Source: Serratia liquefaciens (GTDB taxonomy: Bacteria; Pseudomonadota; Gammaproteobacteria; Enterobacterales; Enterobacteriaceae). From it: a stretch of 64,000 nt of DNA. This document shows positions 48,602-56,992 of the stretch, piece after piece; position 1 is the stretch's first letter, and the number at the start of each line of letters is the position of its first letter. The notes under the pieces were generated by a model. That model ran no database searches. It saw only the letters and a list, made by a program, of their open reading frames with translations, and was not told the origin of the DNA. The DNA is taken from contig NZ_CP088930.1 of NCBI RefSeq assembly GCF_027594825.1, forward strand, positions 1,178,001-1,242,000. The letters run 5' to 3'. The position numbers and the translations under genes are program-made.

Positions 48602-48931
48602 TTATTTAGGCTGTGAGTCGTAATCAGAACAGGTCTGATAGCCTTTGTTCATCACATGTCCGGTATCGCTGTAGCTGACAAAATAGGTTTGCACCTTCCC
48701 GTCACGCGGTGCTACCGCGTAGGTGTCGCAAGTCCCCTGAGCGTGAACCAAAGTCGCCGTGGTTGACGGTGGGCCGGCAATGGCGCGAACCTGCTGTTTG
48801 GTCATTCCCACTTTGACATCACTGACCACAGGCTCCTGAACGTAACTGGCGGCCCTGTCATAAGCCGTACAGCCGGCAAGAATAGAAAATGTCGCTGCTG
48901 TGCAAACGGCTAAAATCAGCTTGTTCGTCAT
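48602..48931 (-). CDS. osmE: Osmotically inducible lipoprotein OsmE
   Basis: A 109-residue lipoprotein of the SmpA/OmlA fold. Signal peptide MTNKLILAVCTAATFSILAG ends at a lipobox Cys (LAGCTAYDR). The core DVKVGMTKQQVRAIAGPPST is the SmpA/OmlA signature, and a later Cys pair (GTCDTYAV, QTCSDYD) is family-typical. Start at 48931 follows AGAGGACAAGTC; the open frame to 49057 has no signal peptide. Confidence 0.9.
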   Translation of the reverse strand: MTNKLILAVCTAATFSILAGCTAYDRAASYVQEPVVSDVKVGMTKQQVRAIAGPPSTTATLVHAQGTCDTYAVAPRDGKVQTYFVSYSDTGHVMNKGYQTCSDYDSQPK

Positions 48932-48998
48932 GACTTGTCCTCTTGGAGTACGTTTGTTGTACTCTAAGTCTAGAAGAGGAAAGGCTTTTCTACAAATT

Positions 48999-50405
48999 TC
49001 ACTTTGTCGATAGGTGCGGTTGACGCCGCCGCGAAGCCAGACACCACAACAAATCACACAGCAGAAACAGCAGTAAACTGACGCCCATTACCGGTAAACA
49101 AAAGCCCAGTAGCAGCGTCAGGCAGACAATCAGCAACAGCGGCCCTTTCGGCGTTTTGCGCAGCAACATAAAAGGGGAACGGGCAGGTTTACGTACCATT
49201 CGCGTTGGCCGACCTCGCCACCACATCAGGTACCCCATCACCACCATCGCCACCAGCCCGGCGGCAAAGACCACCAGCACCAGCTCATTGACCAGGCCAA
49301 ACAGGACGCCCATATGCAGATCGATTCCCCAGCGCGTTAATTTTGCCGCAAGCGGGTATTGTTCAAAACTGACGCGGTCGGTAATGGCCAGGGTTACGGG
49401 ATCGATAGCCACTGCATCAACCTGTGTAGGCCAACGGCGATCGATCTCCATCACCGTCCAGGCCTGCCCCGCCATCGCCGGCTGCTTGATTTCAACCCTG
49501 GCGGCGTCGATACCGGCCTGCCGCGCACCGGCCAGAACCCTGTCATACATGACGCCATCCTGAGGCGGTTTCGCCCTGACTATCATATGACCACGGTGTT
49601 CGGCATGATCGCCGGCAGGCGCAGCGTCCTGCCCGTTGATCGCCGTCGACAGTGAAGGCGTCGCCCAGCCGAACTGGTTGCGCAGTACGCTGATGTTCTC
49701 CCCGGCCCACTGTGACCAGGTCAGCCCGGTGGCAGAAAAGAACAGCAGGCCGACCAGAAGCAATACGCCACTTTTTTCATGTAACCTGCGTAAACCACCA
49801 CGCTGACGCGTTAGCTTCTTACGCCTGCGCGCGCCCCATAGGATCAGGCCACCCAGCGCGGCAATCCATAGCCAGGAGGCCGCCAGTTCGCTGTAATTGC
49901 GCCCCACATCCCCCAGCAACAGGCTGCGGTGAAATTGGTCCAACCAGGTGCGCAACGGCAATACGCCGCTGGTACCATAAACCGTCATGACACCGTGCGT
50001 CTGTGCCGTAACCGGATCGACAAACACCGCCAAACGTTCCGAAGCCTGAAGCCCTGCAACGTTAAACAGTACCCGGGTATTCTCACCCTCTGCCGGAGAG
50101 GGGCGCACCGCAGAGAGTGAAGCCTTTGATGGCGCTATCGCCTGAGCGGCCATAATCTGCTGTTTTAACGGCAATACCGGCCCGGTGCTGTCGTTATACA
50201 ACTGCGGGGCATAAAGCCGTGATTCAATTTGCGGCGTCAAGGCATAGAATATGCCACTCAATGCCGCAATAAGTAAAAACGGCCCAACAAACAGCCCAAT
50301 ATAAAAATGAATCCGCATAGCCAACGGAATAAACCAACTGCGAGTGGTCACCTGCTGGTTAATATTTTGTGCAGCCGCAGGCAACGCAATATTACGTTCA
50401 GACAT
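48999..50405 (-). CDS. PepSY-associated transmembrane protein
   Basis: A 468-residue inner-membrane protein of the PepSY_TM family. First helix FYIGLFVGPFLLIAALSGIF, then a periplasmic PepSY region, further helices around AASWLWIAALGGLILWGARRR and GVLLLVGLLFFSATGLTWSQW, a second periplasmic part, and a C-terminal set of helices. It has many His residues (IHFYIGL, LDQFHRSLL, DHAEHRGHM). Such proteins often sit next to iron/siderophore or copper genes. It is divergent from a DUF2946 gene. Confidence 0.85.
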   Translation of the reverse strand: MSERNIALPAAAQNINQQVTTRSWFIPLAMRIHFYIGLFVGPFLLIAALSGIFYALTPQIESRLYAPQLYNDSTGPVLPLKQQIMAAQAIAPSKASLSAVRPSPAEGENTRVLFNVAGLQASERLAVFVDPVTAQTHGVMTVYGTSGVLPLRTWLDQFHRSLLLGDVGRNYSELAASWLWIAALGGLILWGARRRKKLTRQRGGLRRLHEKSGVLLLVGLLFFSATGLTWSQWAGENISVLRNQFGWATPSLSTAINGQDAAPAGDHAEHRGHMIVRAKPPQDGVMYDRVLAGARQAGIDAARVEIKQPAMAGQAWTVMEIDRRWPTQVDAVAIDPVTLAITDRVSFEQYPLAAKLTRWGIDLHMGVLFGLVNELVLVVFAAGLVAMVVMGYLMWWRGRPTRMVRKPARSPFMLLRKTPKGPLLLIVCLTLLLGFCLPVMGVSLLLFLLCDLLWCLASRRRQPHLSTK

Positions 50406-50573
50406 GATAAGTCATCCGTGGTCAAATGGAATTACCCGGAATCTACCCGAATTAAATTCATTTAACAAACAGATTTCTTCTCTGTTTAGCTTAATTCTCA
50501 TCAATGTTACAATAGTGGAACAACTGCTGATGTTATCATTCCTTTACGCTTCAACTCTGGAAGGACGCTCCTG

Positions 50574-51014
50574 GTGAAATTGTCAATTCAACATATGCGC
50601 ACGCTGGCCTGGCTGGGCCTGTTCGCTATGTTGATGATATTCATCGCGCCATTAATCTCCGCCCATCTTGCAGAAAATAGCATGGATAACAGCGAGATGG
50701 CTGGAATGTCCATGAGTGAGGAGCATGCCGGGCACAGCGCGATGATGAGCCAGAGCCTCGTCGATAGCCCGCCGGCAGGGCACAACATGGCGGACATGGG
50801 CACCGGCGACTGTTTTGACTTCTGTGGCTACTGCAGCCTGTTTCATCACAGCCCGCCACTGGTTATTTTGCCGTCAACACTCCCGGCACGCAATATTCAA
50901 CGCGCGCCATCCCTTATTCCAACCCTTTTTCATATTATTATTCCTTCTGTCTTCCCGCCTTATCAAACCCGGGCACCACCTTTCACTTCCATTAATACTG
51001 TTAAATATTTCTAA
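50574..51014 (+). CDS. DUF2946 family protein, Met/His-rich
   Basis: A 146-residue membrane or secreted protein starting with GTG. It has a hydrophobic N-terminal segment (LAWLGLFAMLMIFIAPLISA), then a Met/His-rich stretch (MDNSEMAGMSMSEEHAGHSA, HNMADMG), then the DUF2946 core DFCGYCSLFHHSPPL. The composition suggests copper or another soft metal. Function is unknown. It is divergent from the PepSY gene; the 168-bp region between them contains an imperfect Fur-like stretch near 50490-50508. Confidence 0.75.
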   Translation: MKLSIQHMRTLAWLGLFAMLMIFIAPLISAHLAENSMDNSEMAGMSMSEEHAGHSAMMSQSLVDSPPAGHNMADMGTGDCFDFCGYCSLFHHSPPLVILPSTLPARNIQRAPSLIPTLFHIIIPSVFPPYQTRAPPFTSINTVKYF

Positions 51015-51074
51015 TTTTCATGCCTTATTTTATTGGGTAGGGTTAATTGCGCCAAAATAAAATAGAAACATAAC

Positions 51075-51971
51075 TTAATTTTTACTTTGCTGTTGTTTTA
51101 GCTGCGTCTCAAAATCCCGTTGGGACTGCTGCACATATTGCTGTAGCCCCAGCCGATCGACAAAAGCATCCCGGTCACCAGCCTGCAGTCGCGCCATTTT
51201 ATTTTCCAAATTGAAGCGCGTTCCCTTATTAGCGATAAAAATATCCGCGTGCTGCTGGGCCAAAAGCCTAAAGCTGCTGCGGATGTCCGGCACCAGATTC
51301 GGGTAGTTTTTGTTGCCGACCAGATAATAGTCCGGGGTTGCCAAGCTGTCGGCATAGACCAGTCGATAGGTTTTCCCGCCCTGCCGCAGCGTAGTCGACC
51401 ATGAGGTGGCACCGGGCAAATGCCCTGGCGTCATTAATGCCGTTAACTTCACGCCTCCCAGCGTGATGCTATCACCCTGCCCGACGATAATGTCGGCCTT
51501 CACCGCTGGGAAACTCAGCGCATCTCCCAAGGCAAAGTCCTGTTTTCCTCCCCGCGCCAACTGTTGGGCATTGGCGGCGCTGGCAACAACTTTTGCTCCG
51601 CTCCAACCTTTCAGCCGAGCAATGCCTCCGGCCTGATCGAGGCGAGCATGGCTGTTAAGAATGAAGCGCAAATCCTTGATGTCAAAACCCAAGGCCTCAA
51701 TATGGGATTTTATCGCCGGCGCACTGGCATCCAACGCCGCATCAATAAGAATCAACCCTTCCGGCGTGCTGAACAGCACGGAAGAAAGGTTGCGCGTGCC
51801 GACATAATACACTTGAGGGAACATCTGGAATGGCGCTACCGGCTGCGCCCATTGCTCAAAAAGTGAATAGGGCGGAACGCTGGACAACGGTTGCGCAGGA
51901 TCGAGCCGTGCCTGAGCGTTAAAGCACAGTGAGAATGTCATAGCCATCAGATAACCCATGTTTTTTTTCAT
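51075..51971 (-). CDS. Subclass B3-like metallo-beta-lactamase homologue with altered metal site (RQK type)
   Basis: A 298-residue secreted protein. Signal peptide MKKNMGYLMAMTFSLCFNAQA. The MBL fold is of the B3 type. The usual HxHxDH motif reads H108-A-R110-L-D112-Q113 (NSHARLDQAGG). His184 is kept (TPGHLPGATSW), and the last ligand position holds Lys249 (FIANKGTRFNL) instead of His. By standard numbering these are H118R, H121Q and H263K. The same pattern is known to me from the S. proteamaculans enzyme SPR-1. Beta-lactam hydrolysis cannot be assumed. It faces a LysR gene across 78 bp. Confidence 0.88.
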   Translation of the reverse strand: MKKNMGYLMAMTFSLCFNAQARLDPAQPLSSVPPYSLFEQWAQPVAPFQMFPQVYYVGTRNLSSVLFSTPEGLILIDAALDASAPAIKSHIEALGFDIKDLRFILNSHARLDQAGGIARLKGWSGAKVVASAANAQQLARGGKQDFALGDALSFPAVKADIIVGQGDSITLGGVKLTALMTPGHLPGATSWSTTLRQGGKTYRLVYADSLATPDYYLVGNKNYPNLVPDIRSSFRLLAQQHADIFIANKGTRFNLENKMARLQAGDRDAFVDRLGLQQYVQQSQRDFETQLKQQQSKN

Positions 51972-52049
51972 GTTCAGCTCTACGGGGAAAAACAGGGCTG
52001 AAGTATACTCAGCCTAATATTGAAGCGTATTCAATTTAAAAGGTTATTA

Positions 52050-52952
52050 ATGAACATCCTGCAAATGGACATGAACCTGCTGAAAGTGCTCTACCTGTTG
52101 ACCAGCACCGGATCCAGTCAGAAAACGGCGGATAAGCTTGGCATTAGCACTTCTGCCGTCAGCCACGCCCTGGCCCGCCTGCGTGAGGTGCTGGATGAAC
52201 CTCTGTTCCGGCGGGAAGGGCATCGTCAGGTGCCGACGCTGTTTGCCCTGTCGCTTAAAGAAACGCTGACGCCCTTGTTCTCTTCGCTGGACAGTGAATT
52301 GTTCGGCCATGTGCCGGACGCGCCACGGCATTTCACCCTGGTCGTGCCGCCGGCACTGCATCCGATCTTATTGCCGCTGCTGGCGCAGAAAAGCACGCTC
52401 GCCAACGCCGATATCCGTTGCCAAAACTTTGAACGACGTTCATGGCGCACTGAGCTGCTGGAGGGAGTGGTAGATATGGTGATTGCCGTTGGCGATCACC
52501 AACAGCGCACCAGCGCACTGCGTTATGAGCTTATTGGCAGCACTCGCCTGGTGGCGGTATTCGGTTCGCCGTTACGCAAGGCATTGGGGCACAAAAGCGG
52601 GCTGACATTTAGTGAGCTGGCAGACTACCCGCACTATTACTGCCATCCCTGGCCACAGGCAGAGAACGAACTGGACCGTCAGTTGGCACGCCAGGGTTTG
52701 CAACGCAGGATCCAGCTCAGCTGTGCCGATTACGCGCAGTTACCACCGGTACTGCGCGCAGCCCCCATGATGGCAGTAGTTCCGCAACCCTGGTTCAATG
52801 CTCAGCAGGACAAGCAAGGCCTGTACGCCCTGCCGATCCTGGACGATCTGGCGATTGGTTATCTGTTTTCGCACTACCGTCAGGGGGAAATCGAATGGAA
52901 AAAACGGCTGATCTCCACTCTCCATGCGGAACTCAAACCCTATTATCACTAG
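52050..52952 (+). CDS. LysR-family regulator facing the metallo-beta-lactamase homologue
   Basis: A 300-residue LysR-type factor. The winged helix-turn-helix begins MDMNLLKVLYLLTSTGSSQK and contains LGISTSAVSHALARLREVLD; the effector domain follows. ATG at 52050 follows AAAAGG by about 7 bp; the frame from 52020 is longer but not supported. Divergence from the MBL gene resembles ampR-ampC, so control of that gene is likely. The inducer is unknown. Confidence 0.85.
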   Translation: MNILQMDMNLLKVLYLLTSTGSSQKTADKLGISTSAVSHALARLREVLDEPLFRREGHRQVPTLFALSLKETLTPLFSSLDSELFGHVPDAPRHFTLVVPPALHPILLPLLAQKSTLANADIRCQNFERRSWRTELLEGVVDMVIAVGDHQQRTSALRYELIGSTRLVAVFGSPLRKALGHKSGLTFSELADYPHYYCHPWPQAENELDRQLARQGLQRRIQLSCADYAQLPPVLRAAPMMAVVPQPWFNAQQDKQGLYALPILDDLAIGYLFSHYRQGEIEWKKRLISTLHAELKPYYH

Positions 52953-52958
52953 CGGCAA

Positions 52959-53426
52959 TCAGAAGCCAAACTCGCTCAGGGACGCAATATCATCCGGGCG
53001 GCGACCGAGCGGCCAGTGGAATTGCCGATCCTGCTCGCGGATCGGCATATCGTTGATGCAGGCGTGTCTGTTGATCATCTGGCCATCCGCATTGAACTCC
53101 CAGTTCTCGTTGCCAAAACTGCGGTACCAATTCCCGGAGTCATCACGCCATTCGTAAGCAAAACGCACTGCGATGCGCGCTTCGTCAAATGCCCATAATT
53201 CCTTGATCAGCCGATATTCCAGCTCCTTGGCCCACTTGCGTTGCAGGAATGCACAGACGGCCTCGCGGCCATCGACAAACTCTGCCCGATTACGCCAATG
53301 GGTATCGAGCGAATAGACCTGCGATACCCGCTCTGGATCGCGGCTGTTCCAAGCATCCTCAGCCAAACGCACTTTTTCAATCGCCGATTCACGGGTAAAG
53401 GGCGGCAAGGGGGGTTTAATGCTCAT
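52959..53426 (-). CDS. SnoaL-like / DUF1348 (NTF2-fold) protein
   Basis: A 155-residue cytosolic protein of the NTF2-like superfamily, DUF1348 type: [40 protein letters not shown] and [18 protein letters not shown] are family hallmarks. Reaction unknown. It is divergent from a TetR gene, with two TetR-type operators in the 112-bp space, and so is probably the main target of that repressor. Confidence 0.88.
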   Translation of the reverse strand: MSIKPPLPPFTRESAIEKVRLAEDAWNSRDPERVSQVYSLDTHWRNRAEFVDGREAVCAFLQRKWAKELEYRLIKELWAFDEARIAVRFAYEWRDDSGNWYRSFGNENWEFNADGQMINRHACINDMPIREQDRQFHWPLGRRPDDIASLSEFGF

Positions 53427-53451
53427 AGCTTACCTCGGGGGTTAAAGTGAT

Positions 53452-53469
53452 GCAGACAGGTTTGTCTAC
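53452..53469. promoter_or_regulatory. TetR-type operator O1
   Basis: GCAGACA-GGTT-TGTCTAC: 7-bp arms, one mismatch. It lies 26 bp upstream of the DUF1348 gene start. Confidence 0.72.
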
Positions 53470-53487
53470 ATCATTAAGCTAGCGTAA

Positions 53488-53505
53488 GTAGACAGAGTTG
53501 TCTAC
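53488..53505. promoter_or_regulatory. TetR-type operator O2
   Basis: GTAGACA-GAGT-TGTCTAC: perfect 7-bp arms, 36 bp centre-to-centre from O1 and 34 bp upstream of the tetR gene. Both sites share the half-site TGTCTAC. Confidence 0.78.
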
Positions 53506-53538
53506 AATCATTGAAATCAATGCTCAGGAGATATTTCA

Positions 53539-54117
53539 ATGTCCGCTCCCGCTCAGGTTCTCCCCCCGCGCCAGCGTATCCTGCTGACAGCCCATGATTT
53601 GTTTTACCGCGATGGGGTACGTGCGACCGGTATCGATCGCATCATTAGCGAATCTGGCGTAGCGAAAGTGACCTTTTACCGCCATTTCCCCAGCAAAAAT
53701 GAATTGATTGAGGCATTTCTCGCTTACCGCCATGAGCAATGGCTAAGCTGGTTCAGCCAGTCACTGGCACAGCATGTCGTACAGTTCGGGGATGTCTTGC
53801 CGGCGTTAGTGCCTTGTCTTGAGGAATGGTTCAGCGATCCGCACTACCGCGGCTGCGCTTTTATCAATACGGCGCTGGAACTGGCGGATTTGCTGCCGGA
53901 GAGCCTGAACATCGCCCGCCGACACAAGCAGCAGATGGCCGAGGAGATTGCTCGCTACCTGCCCCTTGGCCCAGAGCGGGAACAACGGGCAGAAATGCTG
54001 GCGATGCTGATTGACGGGGCGATCGTCAAAGTGCAAATAGAGCAGCAACCGCAGCGGGCGTTACTGTTGTTGAGCGAAACGCTGAAGGCTTTAGCCAAAG
54101 TTTGGCATCATCAATAA
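53539..54117 (+). CDS. TetR/AcrR-family repressor
   Basis: A 192-residue regulator. N-terminal helix-turn-helix: RQRILLTAHDLFYRDGVRAT, with recognition region ISESGVAKVTFYRHFPSKNE. The C-terminal ligand domain is typical of TetR_C. ATG at 53539 follows AGGAGATATTTCA. It presumably represses itself and the DUF1348 gene through the two TGTCTAC dyads. Its 3' end overlaps the convergent VOC gene by 7 bp. Confidence 0.9.
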   Translation: MSAPAQVLPPRQRILLTAHDLFYRDGVRATGIDRIISESGVAKVTFYRHFPSKNELIEAFLAYRHEQWLSWFSQSLAQHVVQFGDVLPALVPCLEEWFSDPHYRGCAFINTALELADLLPESLNIARRHKQQMAEEIARYLPLGPEREQRAEMLAMLIDGAIVKVQIEQQPQRALLLLSETLKALAKVWHHQ

Positions 54118-54527
54118 TTGGCCCAAATCCCCGGCGTCACCAGCTCCAGCAGATGACCGTCGGGGTCGCGGAAGTAGATGCTCTCCCCGCCGTGATCCCA
54201 GCTCATGCGCCCTTCTATCTCGATCCCCTCGGTCGTAAGATGTTGCTCCCAATGCAGCAGCTGCTCTTTCGCCACCGCCAGCCCGATATGCAGCGGTCCA
54301 TTACCGTCATGCGGGGGAATATACCCCTCTGGGTAATGCGCGCCTTTCAGCGAATCCCCTTCGATAAACAACAGCAACACGCTTTGCTCACCGACGTTGT
54401 AAGCGCGGAAACGCTCGTTCGCCACCATCACCGGCAGTTTTAAAACCTGCTGATAGAAAGCTGCGGCGCGTTCGATATCCTTGACGTAGAGTACGGTTTC
54501 AACCACCCGATTTATGCTGAGTTCCAT
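54111..54527 (-). CDS. VOC (glyoxalase/bleomycin-resistance-like) family protein
   Basis: A 138-residue cytosolic protein with the paired beta-alpha-beta-beta-beta fold: INRVVETVLYVKDIERAAAF at the N-terminus, LHIGLAVAKEQLLHW in the middle and YFRDPDGHLLELVTPG at the end (Glu metal ligand). Start at 54527 follows AGGAGGTTAGC; the frame to 54548 adds seven residues without a ribosome site. Substrate unknown. Confidence 0.87.
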   Translation of the reverse strand: MELSINRVVETVLYVKDIERAAAFYQQVLKLPVMVANERFRAYNVGEQSVLLLFIEGDSLKGAHYPEGYIPPHDGNGPLHIGLAVAKEQLLHWEQHLTTEGIEIEGRMSWDHGGESIYFRDPDGHLLELVTPGIWANY

Positions 54528-54631
54528 GCTAACCTCCTGATTTATCAACTCAGCGAAAGTTTAGGCAAGCCGCAGGATCTCAGAATGGCAATCCGTGCCC
54601 CGTACGTGCCAATTCGTGCCAAACCGCAGGC

Positions 54632-54659
54632 AAAAAAAACGCGGCCCGAAGGCCGCGTG
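54632..54659 (-). terminator. ompC terminator
   Basis: On the - strand, ACGCGGCC / GGCCGCGT stem with loop TTCG and T7 tail, directly after the ompC stop. Confidence 0.9.
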
Positions 54660-54680
54660 GTCACATTCACACTTTGTTGC

Positions 54681-55811
54681 TTAGAACTGGTAAACCAGGC
54701 CCACGGCAACCACGTTGTCGGTGTTGACACCGGCAGCCTTGGTGAAGTCGTTGTCGTCCAACAGGTTGATTTTGTAGTCAACGTAGGTGGACATGTTTTT
54801 GTTGAAGAAGTAGGTCGCACCCAGATCCACAAATTTAACCAGATCTTCGTCGCCATAGTCCTTGCCGTTAGCGGCCAGACCCAGGTTTTTACCTTTGGTT
54901 TGGTTATAACCGACGAATGGACGCAGACCGAAGTCGAACTGATAGTGTGCGTAAGCTTCGATGCTTTGCGCCTTGTTGGCATAACCATAAGCATCGCTGC
55001 TGGTAGAACCAAAGCGTGCGGCGTTGTAAGACTGGGTGAACATCACGGCCAGGTAAGCGTCGTTGGCGTCATATTTCAGACCACCAGAATAACCTTCTGC
55101 ACGATCGCCACGACCCATGATGCCGCTGTATGCGCCACCGCCGTTTTGCTCGCTGGTACGTTTAGAGCTAAAGAAGGCACCTGCAGCGCTGATGCCATAG
55201 CCGATGTCGTAGTTCACCGACATACCGTAGCCGTCGCCGTTCTGATTGAGAACTTCACGGCCGTTGTTAGACTCTTCGCCGTTGCCGTTTTTACCCTGGT
55301 ACTGCAGAGCAAAGTTCAGGCCGTCAACCAGACCGAAGAAGTCGGTGTTACGGTAAGTTGCCAAACCGCTGGAGCGTTGGAACATGAATTGGTCGGCACC
55401 GTAAGTGGAGCCATCGAACTCTGGCTGCAAGTCGGTATAAGCGGCAACGTCATACAGCACGCCGGTGTTACGGCCGTAGTCAAATGAACCGTAATCGCCA
55501 AATTTCAGGCCGGCAAAGCCGTAACGGGTAAAGTTCTTGTTGTCTTGGCTTTCAGCGTGGTTGAGGTTTGCCTGATATTCCCACTGGCCATAACCGGTCA
55601 ACTGGTCGCTGATTTGTGTTTCGCCACGCAGGCCGAAACGCATATAAGACATGTCGCCATCGGAGCCATTGTTGTCAGAGAAATAGTGAAGACCATTGAT
55701 CTTGCCGTACAGATCCAGTTTATTGCCGTCTTTGTTGTAGATTTCCGCCGCGCCTGCGGTGCCTGCAACCAGCAGTGCGGGGACGATCAGAGAAAGAACT
55801 CGAAGTTTCAT
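54681..55811 (-). CDS. ompC: Outer-membrane porin OmpC
   Basis: A 376-residue general porin. Signal peptide [21 protein letters not shown], mature [16 protein letters not shown]. The 16-strand porin pattern runs to the terminal phenylalanine (VAVGLVYQF). Loop 3 reads PEFDG where E. coli has PEFGG. Rcs genes and micF next to it support OmpC rather than OmpF. Expression is expected to be controlled by OmpR (site at 55967) and translationally unrelated to MicF, which targets ompF. Confidence 0.92.
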   Translation of the reverse strand: MKLRVLSLIVPALLVAGTAGAAEIYNKDGNKLDLYGKINGLHYFSDNNGSDGDMSYMRFGLRGETQISDQLTGYGQWEYQANLNHAESQDNKNFTRYGFAGLKFGDYGSFDYGRNTGVLYDVAAYTDLQPEFDGSTYGADQFMFQRSSGLATYRNTDFFGLVDGLNFALQYQGKNGNGEESNNGREVLNQNGDGYGMSVNYDIGYGISAAGAFFSSKRTSEQNGGGAYSGIMGRGDRAEGYSGGLKYDANDAYLAVMFTQSYNAARFGSTSSDAYGYANKAQSIEAYAHYQFDFGLRPFVGYNQTKGKNLGLAANGKDYGDEDLVKFVDLGATYFFNKNMSTYVDYKINLLDDNDFTKAAGVNTDNVVAVGLVYQF

Positions 55812-55966
55812 TGTTATTATCCTCGTTTATTATGTCGAGCTATGGCCACTGCCCTTTTGAGCATTATTAGCACGACTGTGCATTACCATTCTGGTAACAA
55901 GGATAATATTAATCCAGAAAGAAAATGATACCAAGTATCCGATAGTGTTTCAGTGTGATTATTAAA

Positions 55967-55982
55967 GGTTTCCAAATGTAAA
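55967..55982 (-). promoter_or_regulatory. OmpR-box-like site upstream of ompC/micF
   Basis: On the - strand TTTACATTTGGAAACC closely resembles the OmpR box TTTACATTTTGAAAC. It lies 156 bp upstream of the ompC start and about 190 bp from micF. The 361-bp region 55812-56172 has no gene; it is A+T-rich and may contain further OmpR boxes. Confidence 0.65.
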
Positions 55983-56172
55983 CTTGCGCGAACTTCCACA
56001 AAACATTACAGACACACAAAATAAGGCACACAATGCCAAAAAACACACTTATAGATATAAAATCATACAGTTATACAAAAGCTTAAGAAAAAAAAGATTG
56101 CCATACAAAAGTCACTGACAATAAGCACATTGTGCCAAAAGCATCCCATAACGCTGACGTTATAATAATCCC

Positions 56173-56266
56173 GCTATCATCATTATTTTCATTATTACCT
56201 TCATTATCTGTAAGATAATTTTTTGTACACTCTGTACACTTCGACCGGCTTATGGCCGGTTTTTTA
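56173..56266 (+). ncRNA. micF: MicF small antisense RNA
   Basis: Starts GCTATCATCATTATTTTCAT, almost identical to the 5' end of E. coli MicF (the ompF-pairing segment), with TATAAT at 56161-56166 in the right place for a -10. It ends in a terminator, GACCGGC / GGCCGGTT with T6. Length about 94 nt, as expected. It is divergent from ompC. The 267 bp from its end to the next gene (56267-56533) hold no recognised gene. Confidence 0.9.
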
Positions 56267-56533
56267 TTGCCTCACGCTTAGCTCAAATTTCATCTTAATT
56301 CGCACTTTATGCCAAAAAATAATCACTTAAAGATATTATCCCACCAATTAACTTCCGCACTAATAGCTAATCTTTTCTTCTATTTTAGACTACATATTAA
56401 GCGCATTAATTTGGAAAGCATTTCATTGCTTAAATAACTTCCGCTTCGTGCTGCACGGGTGTTGATGCGACAACATTGGTCGCGCGGTTGCTATTTTGAT
56501 AACCTGCACAAAATGCCCCGAAGAAGATGATCC

Positions 56534-56938
56534 ATTCTATTTCAACCCGAAGCGCTATGGCGTCGGCTACAAAGCTCCCCTTTCCGCGCCAAATTTCGTC
56601 TGAATCCCAAAGACCAACTTTATTTTGAAACCAAAGGCTTGCCGCTGATCCTCAGCCATGCACGGGATTTTATCGAGCAACGGTTGGCGACGCCTTTTCC
56701 GAACAATGACGGCAAGCAGACCCCCATGCGCGGCCATCCGGTGTTTGTCGCTCAGCACGCCACCGCCACCTGTTGCCGTGGTTGCCTGGCCAAGTGGCAT
56801 AATATTCCGCAAGGGCAAGCGCTGAGCGAACAGCAAAAGCAGTATATTGTGCAAGTCATTAGCCTGTGGCTGGAACGTCGTGCAGCACCGAAGGCCAATG
56901 ATGGCGCAATTCCTTTCGACCCGGATCGCGGATTGTGA
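56534..56938 (+). CDS. DUF4186 family protein, apparent ATT start
   Basis: About 134 residues. The C-terminal part is typical DUF4186: MRGHPVFVAQHATATCCRGC and LAKWHNIPQGQ. The preceding segment, RRLQSSPFRAKFRLNPKD, is also typical but has no in-frame ATG; the only upstream candidate after the stop at 56528 is ATT at 56534, preceded by AAGAAG 7 bp away. An ATG at 56527 exists but is one base out of frame. So either a rare ATT start is used, or a single-base frameshift broke the original start. The ATG at 56639 would lose the conserved N-terminus. Cysteine pair suggests metal binding; function unknown. Confidence 0.7.
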   Translation: MLFQPEALWRRLQSSPFRAKFRLNPKDQLYFETKGLPLILSHARDFIEQRLATPFPNNDGKQTPMRGHPVFVAQHATATCCRGCLAKWHNIPQGQALSEQQKQYIVQVISLWLERRAAPKANDGAIPFDPDRGL

Positions 56939-56992
56939 TAAAAACAATCCATAACTTTCAGCCCCACTTCCACAATAGATCCCAAAGCCCAC

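Noticed and set aside
54585..55487. 300-codon frame opposite ompC
   Set aside because: Low-complexity valine-rich translation typical of an antisense porin frame.
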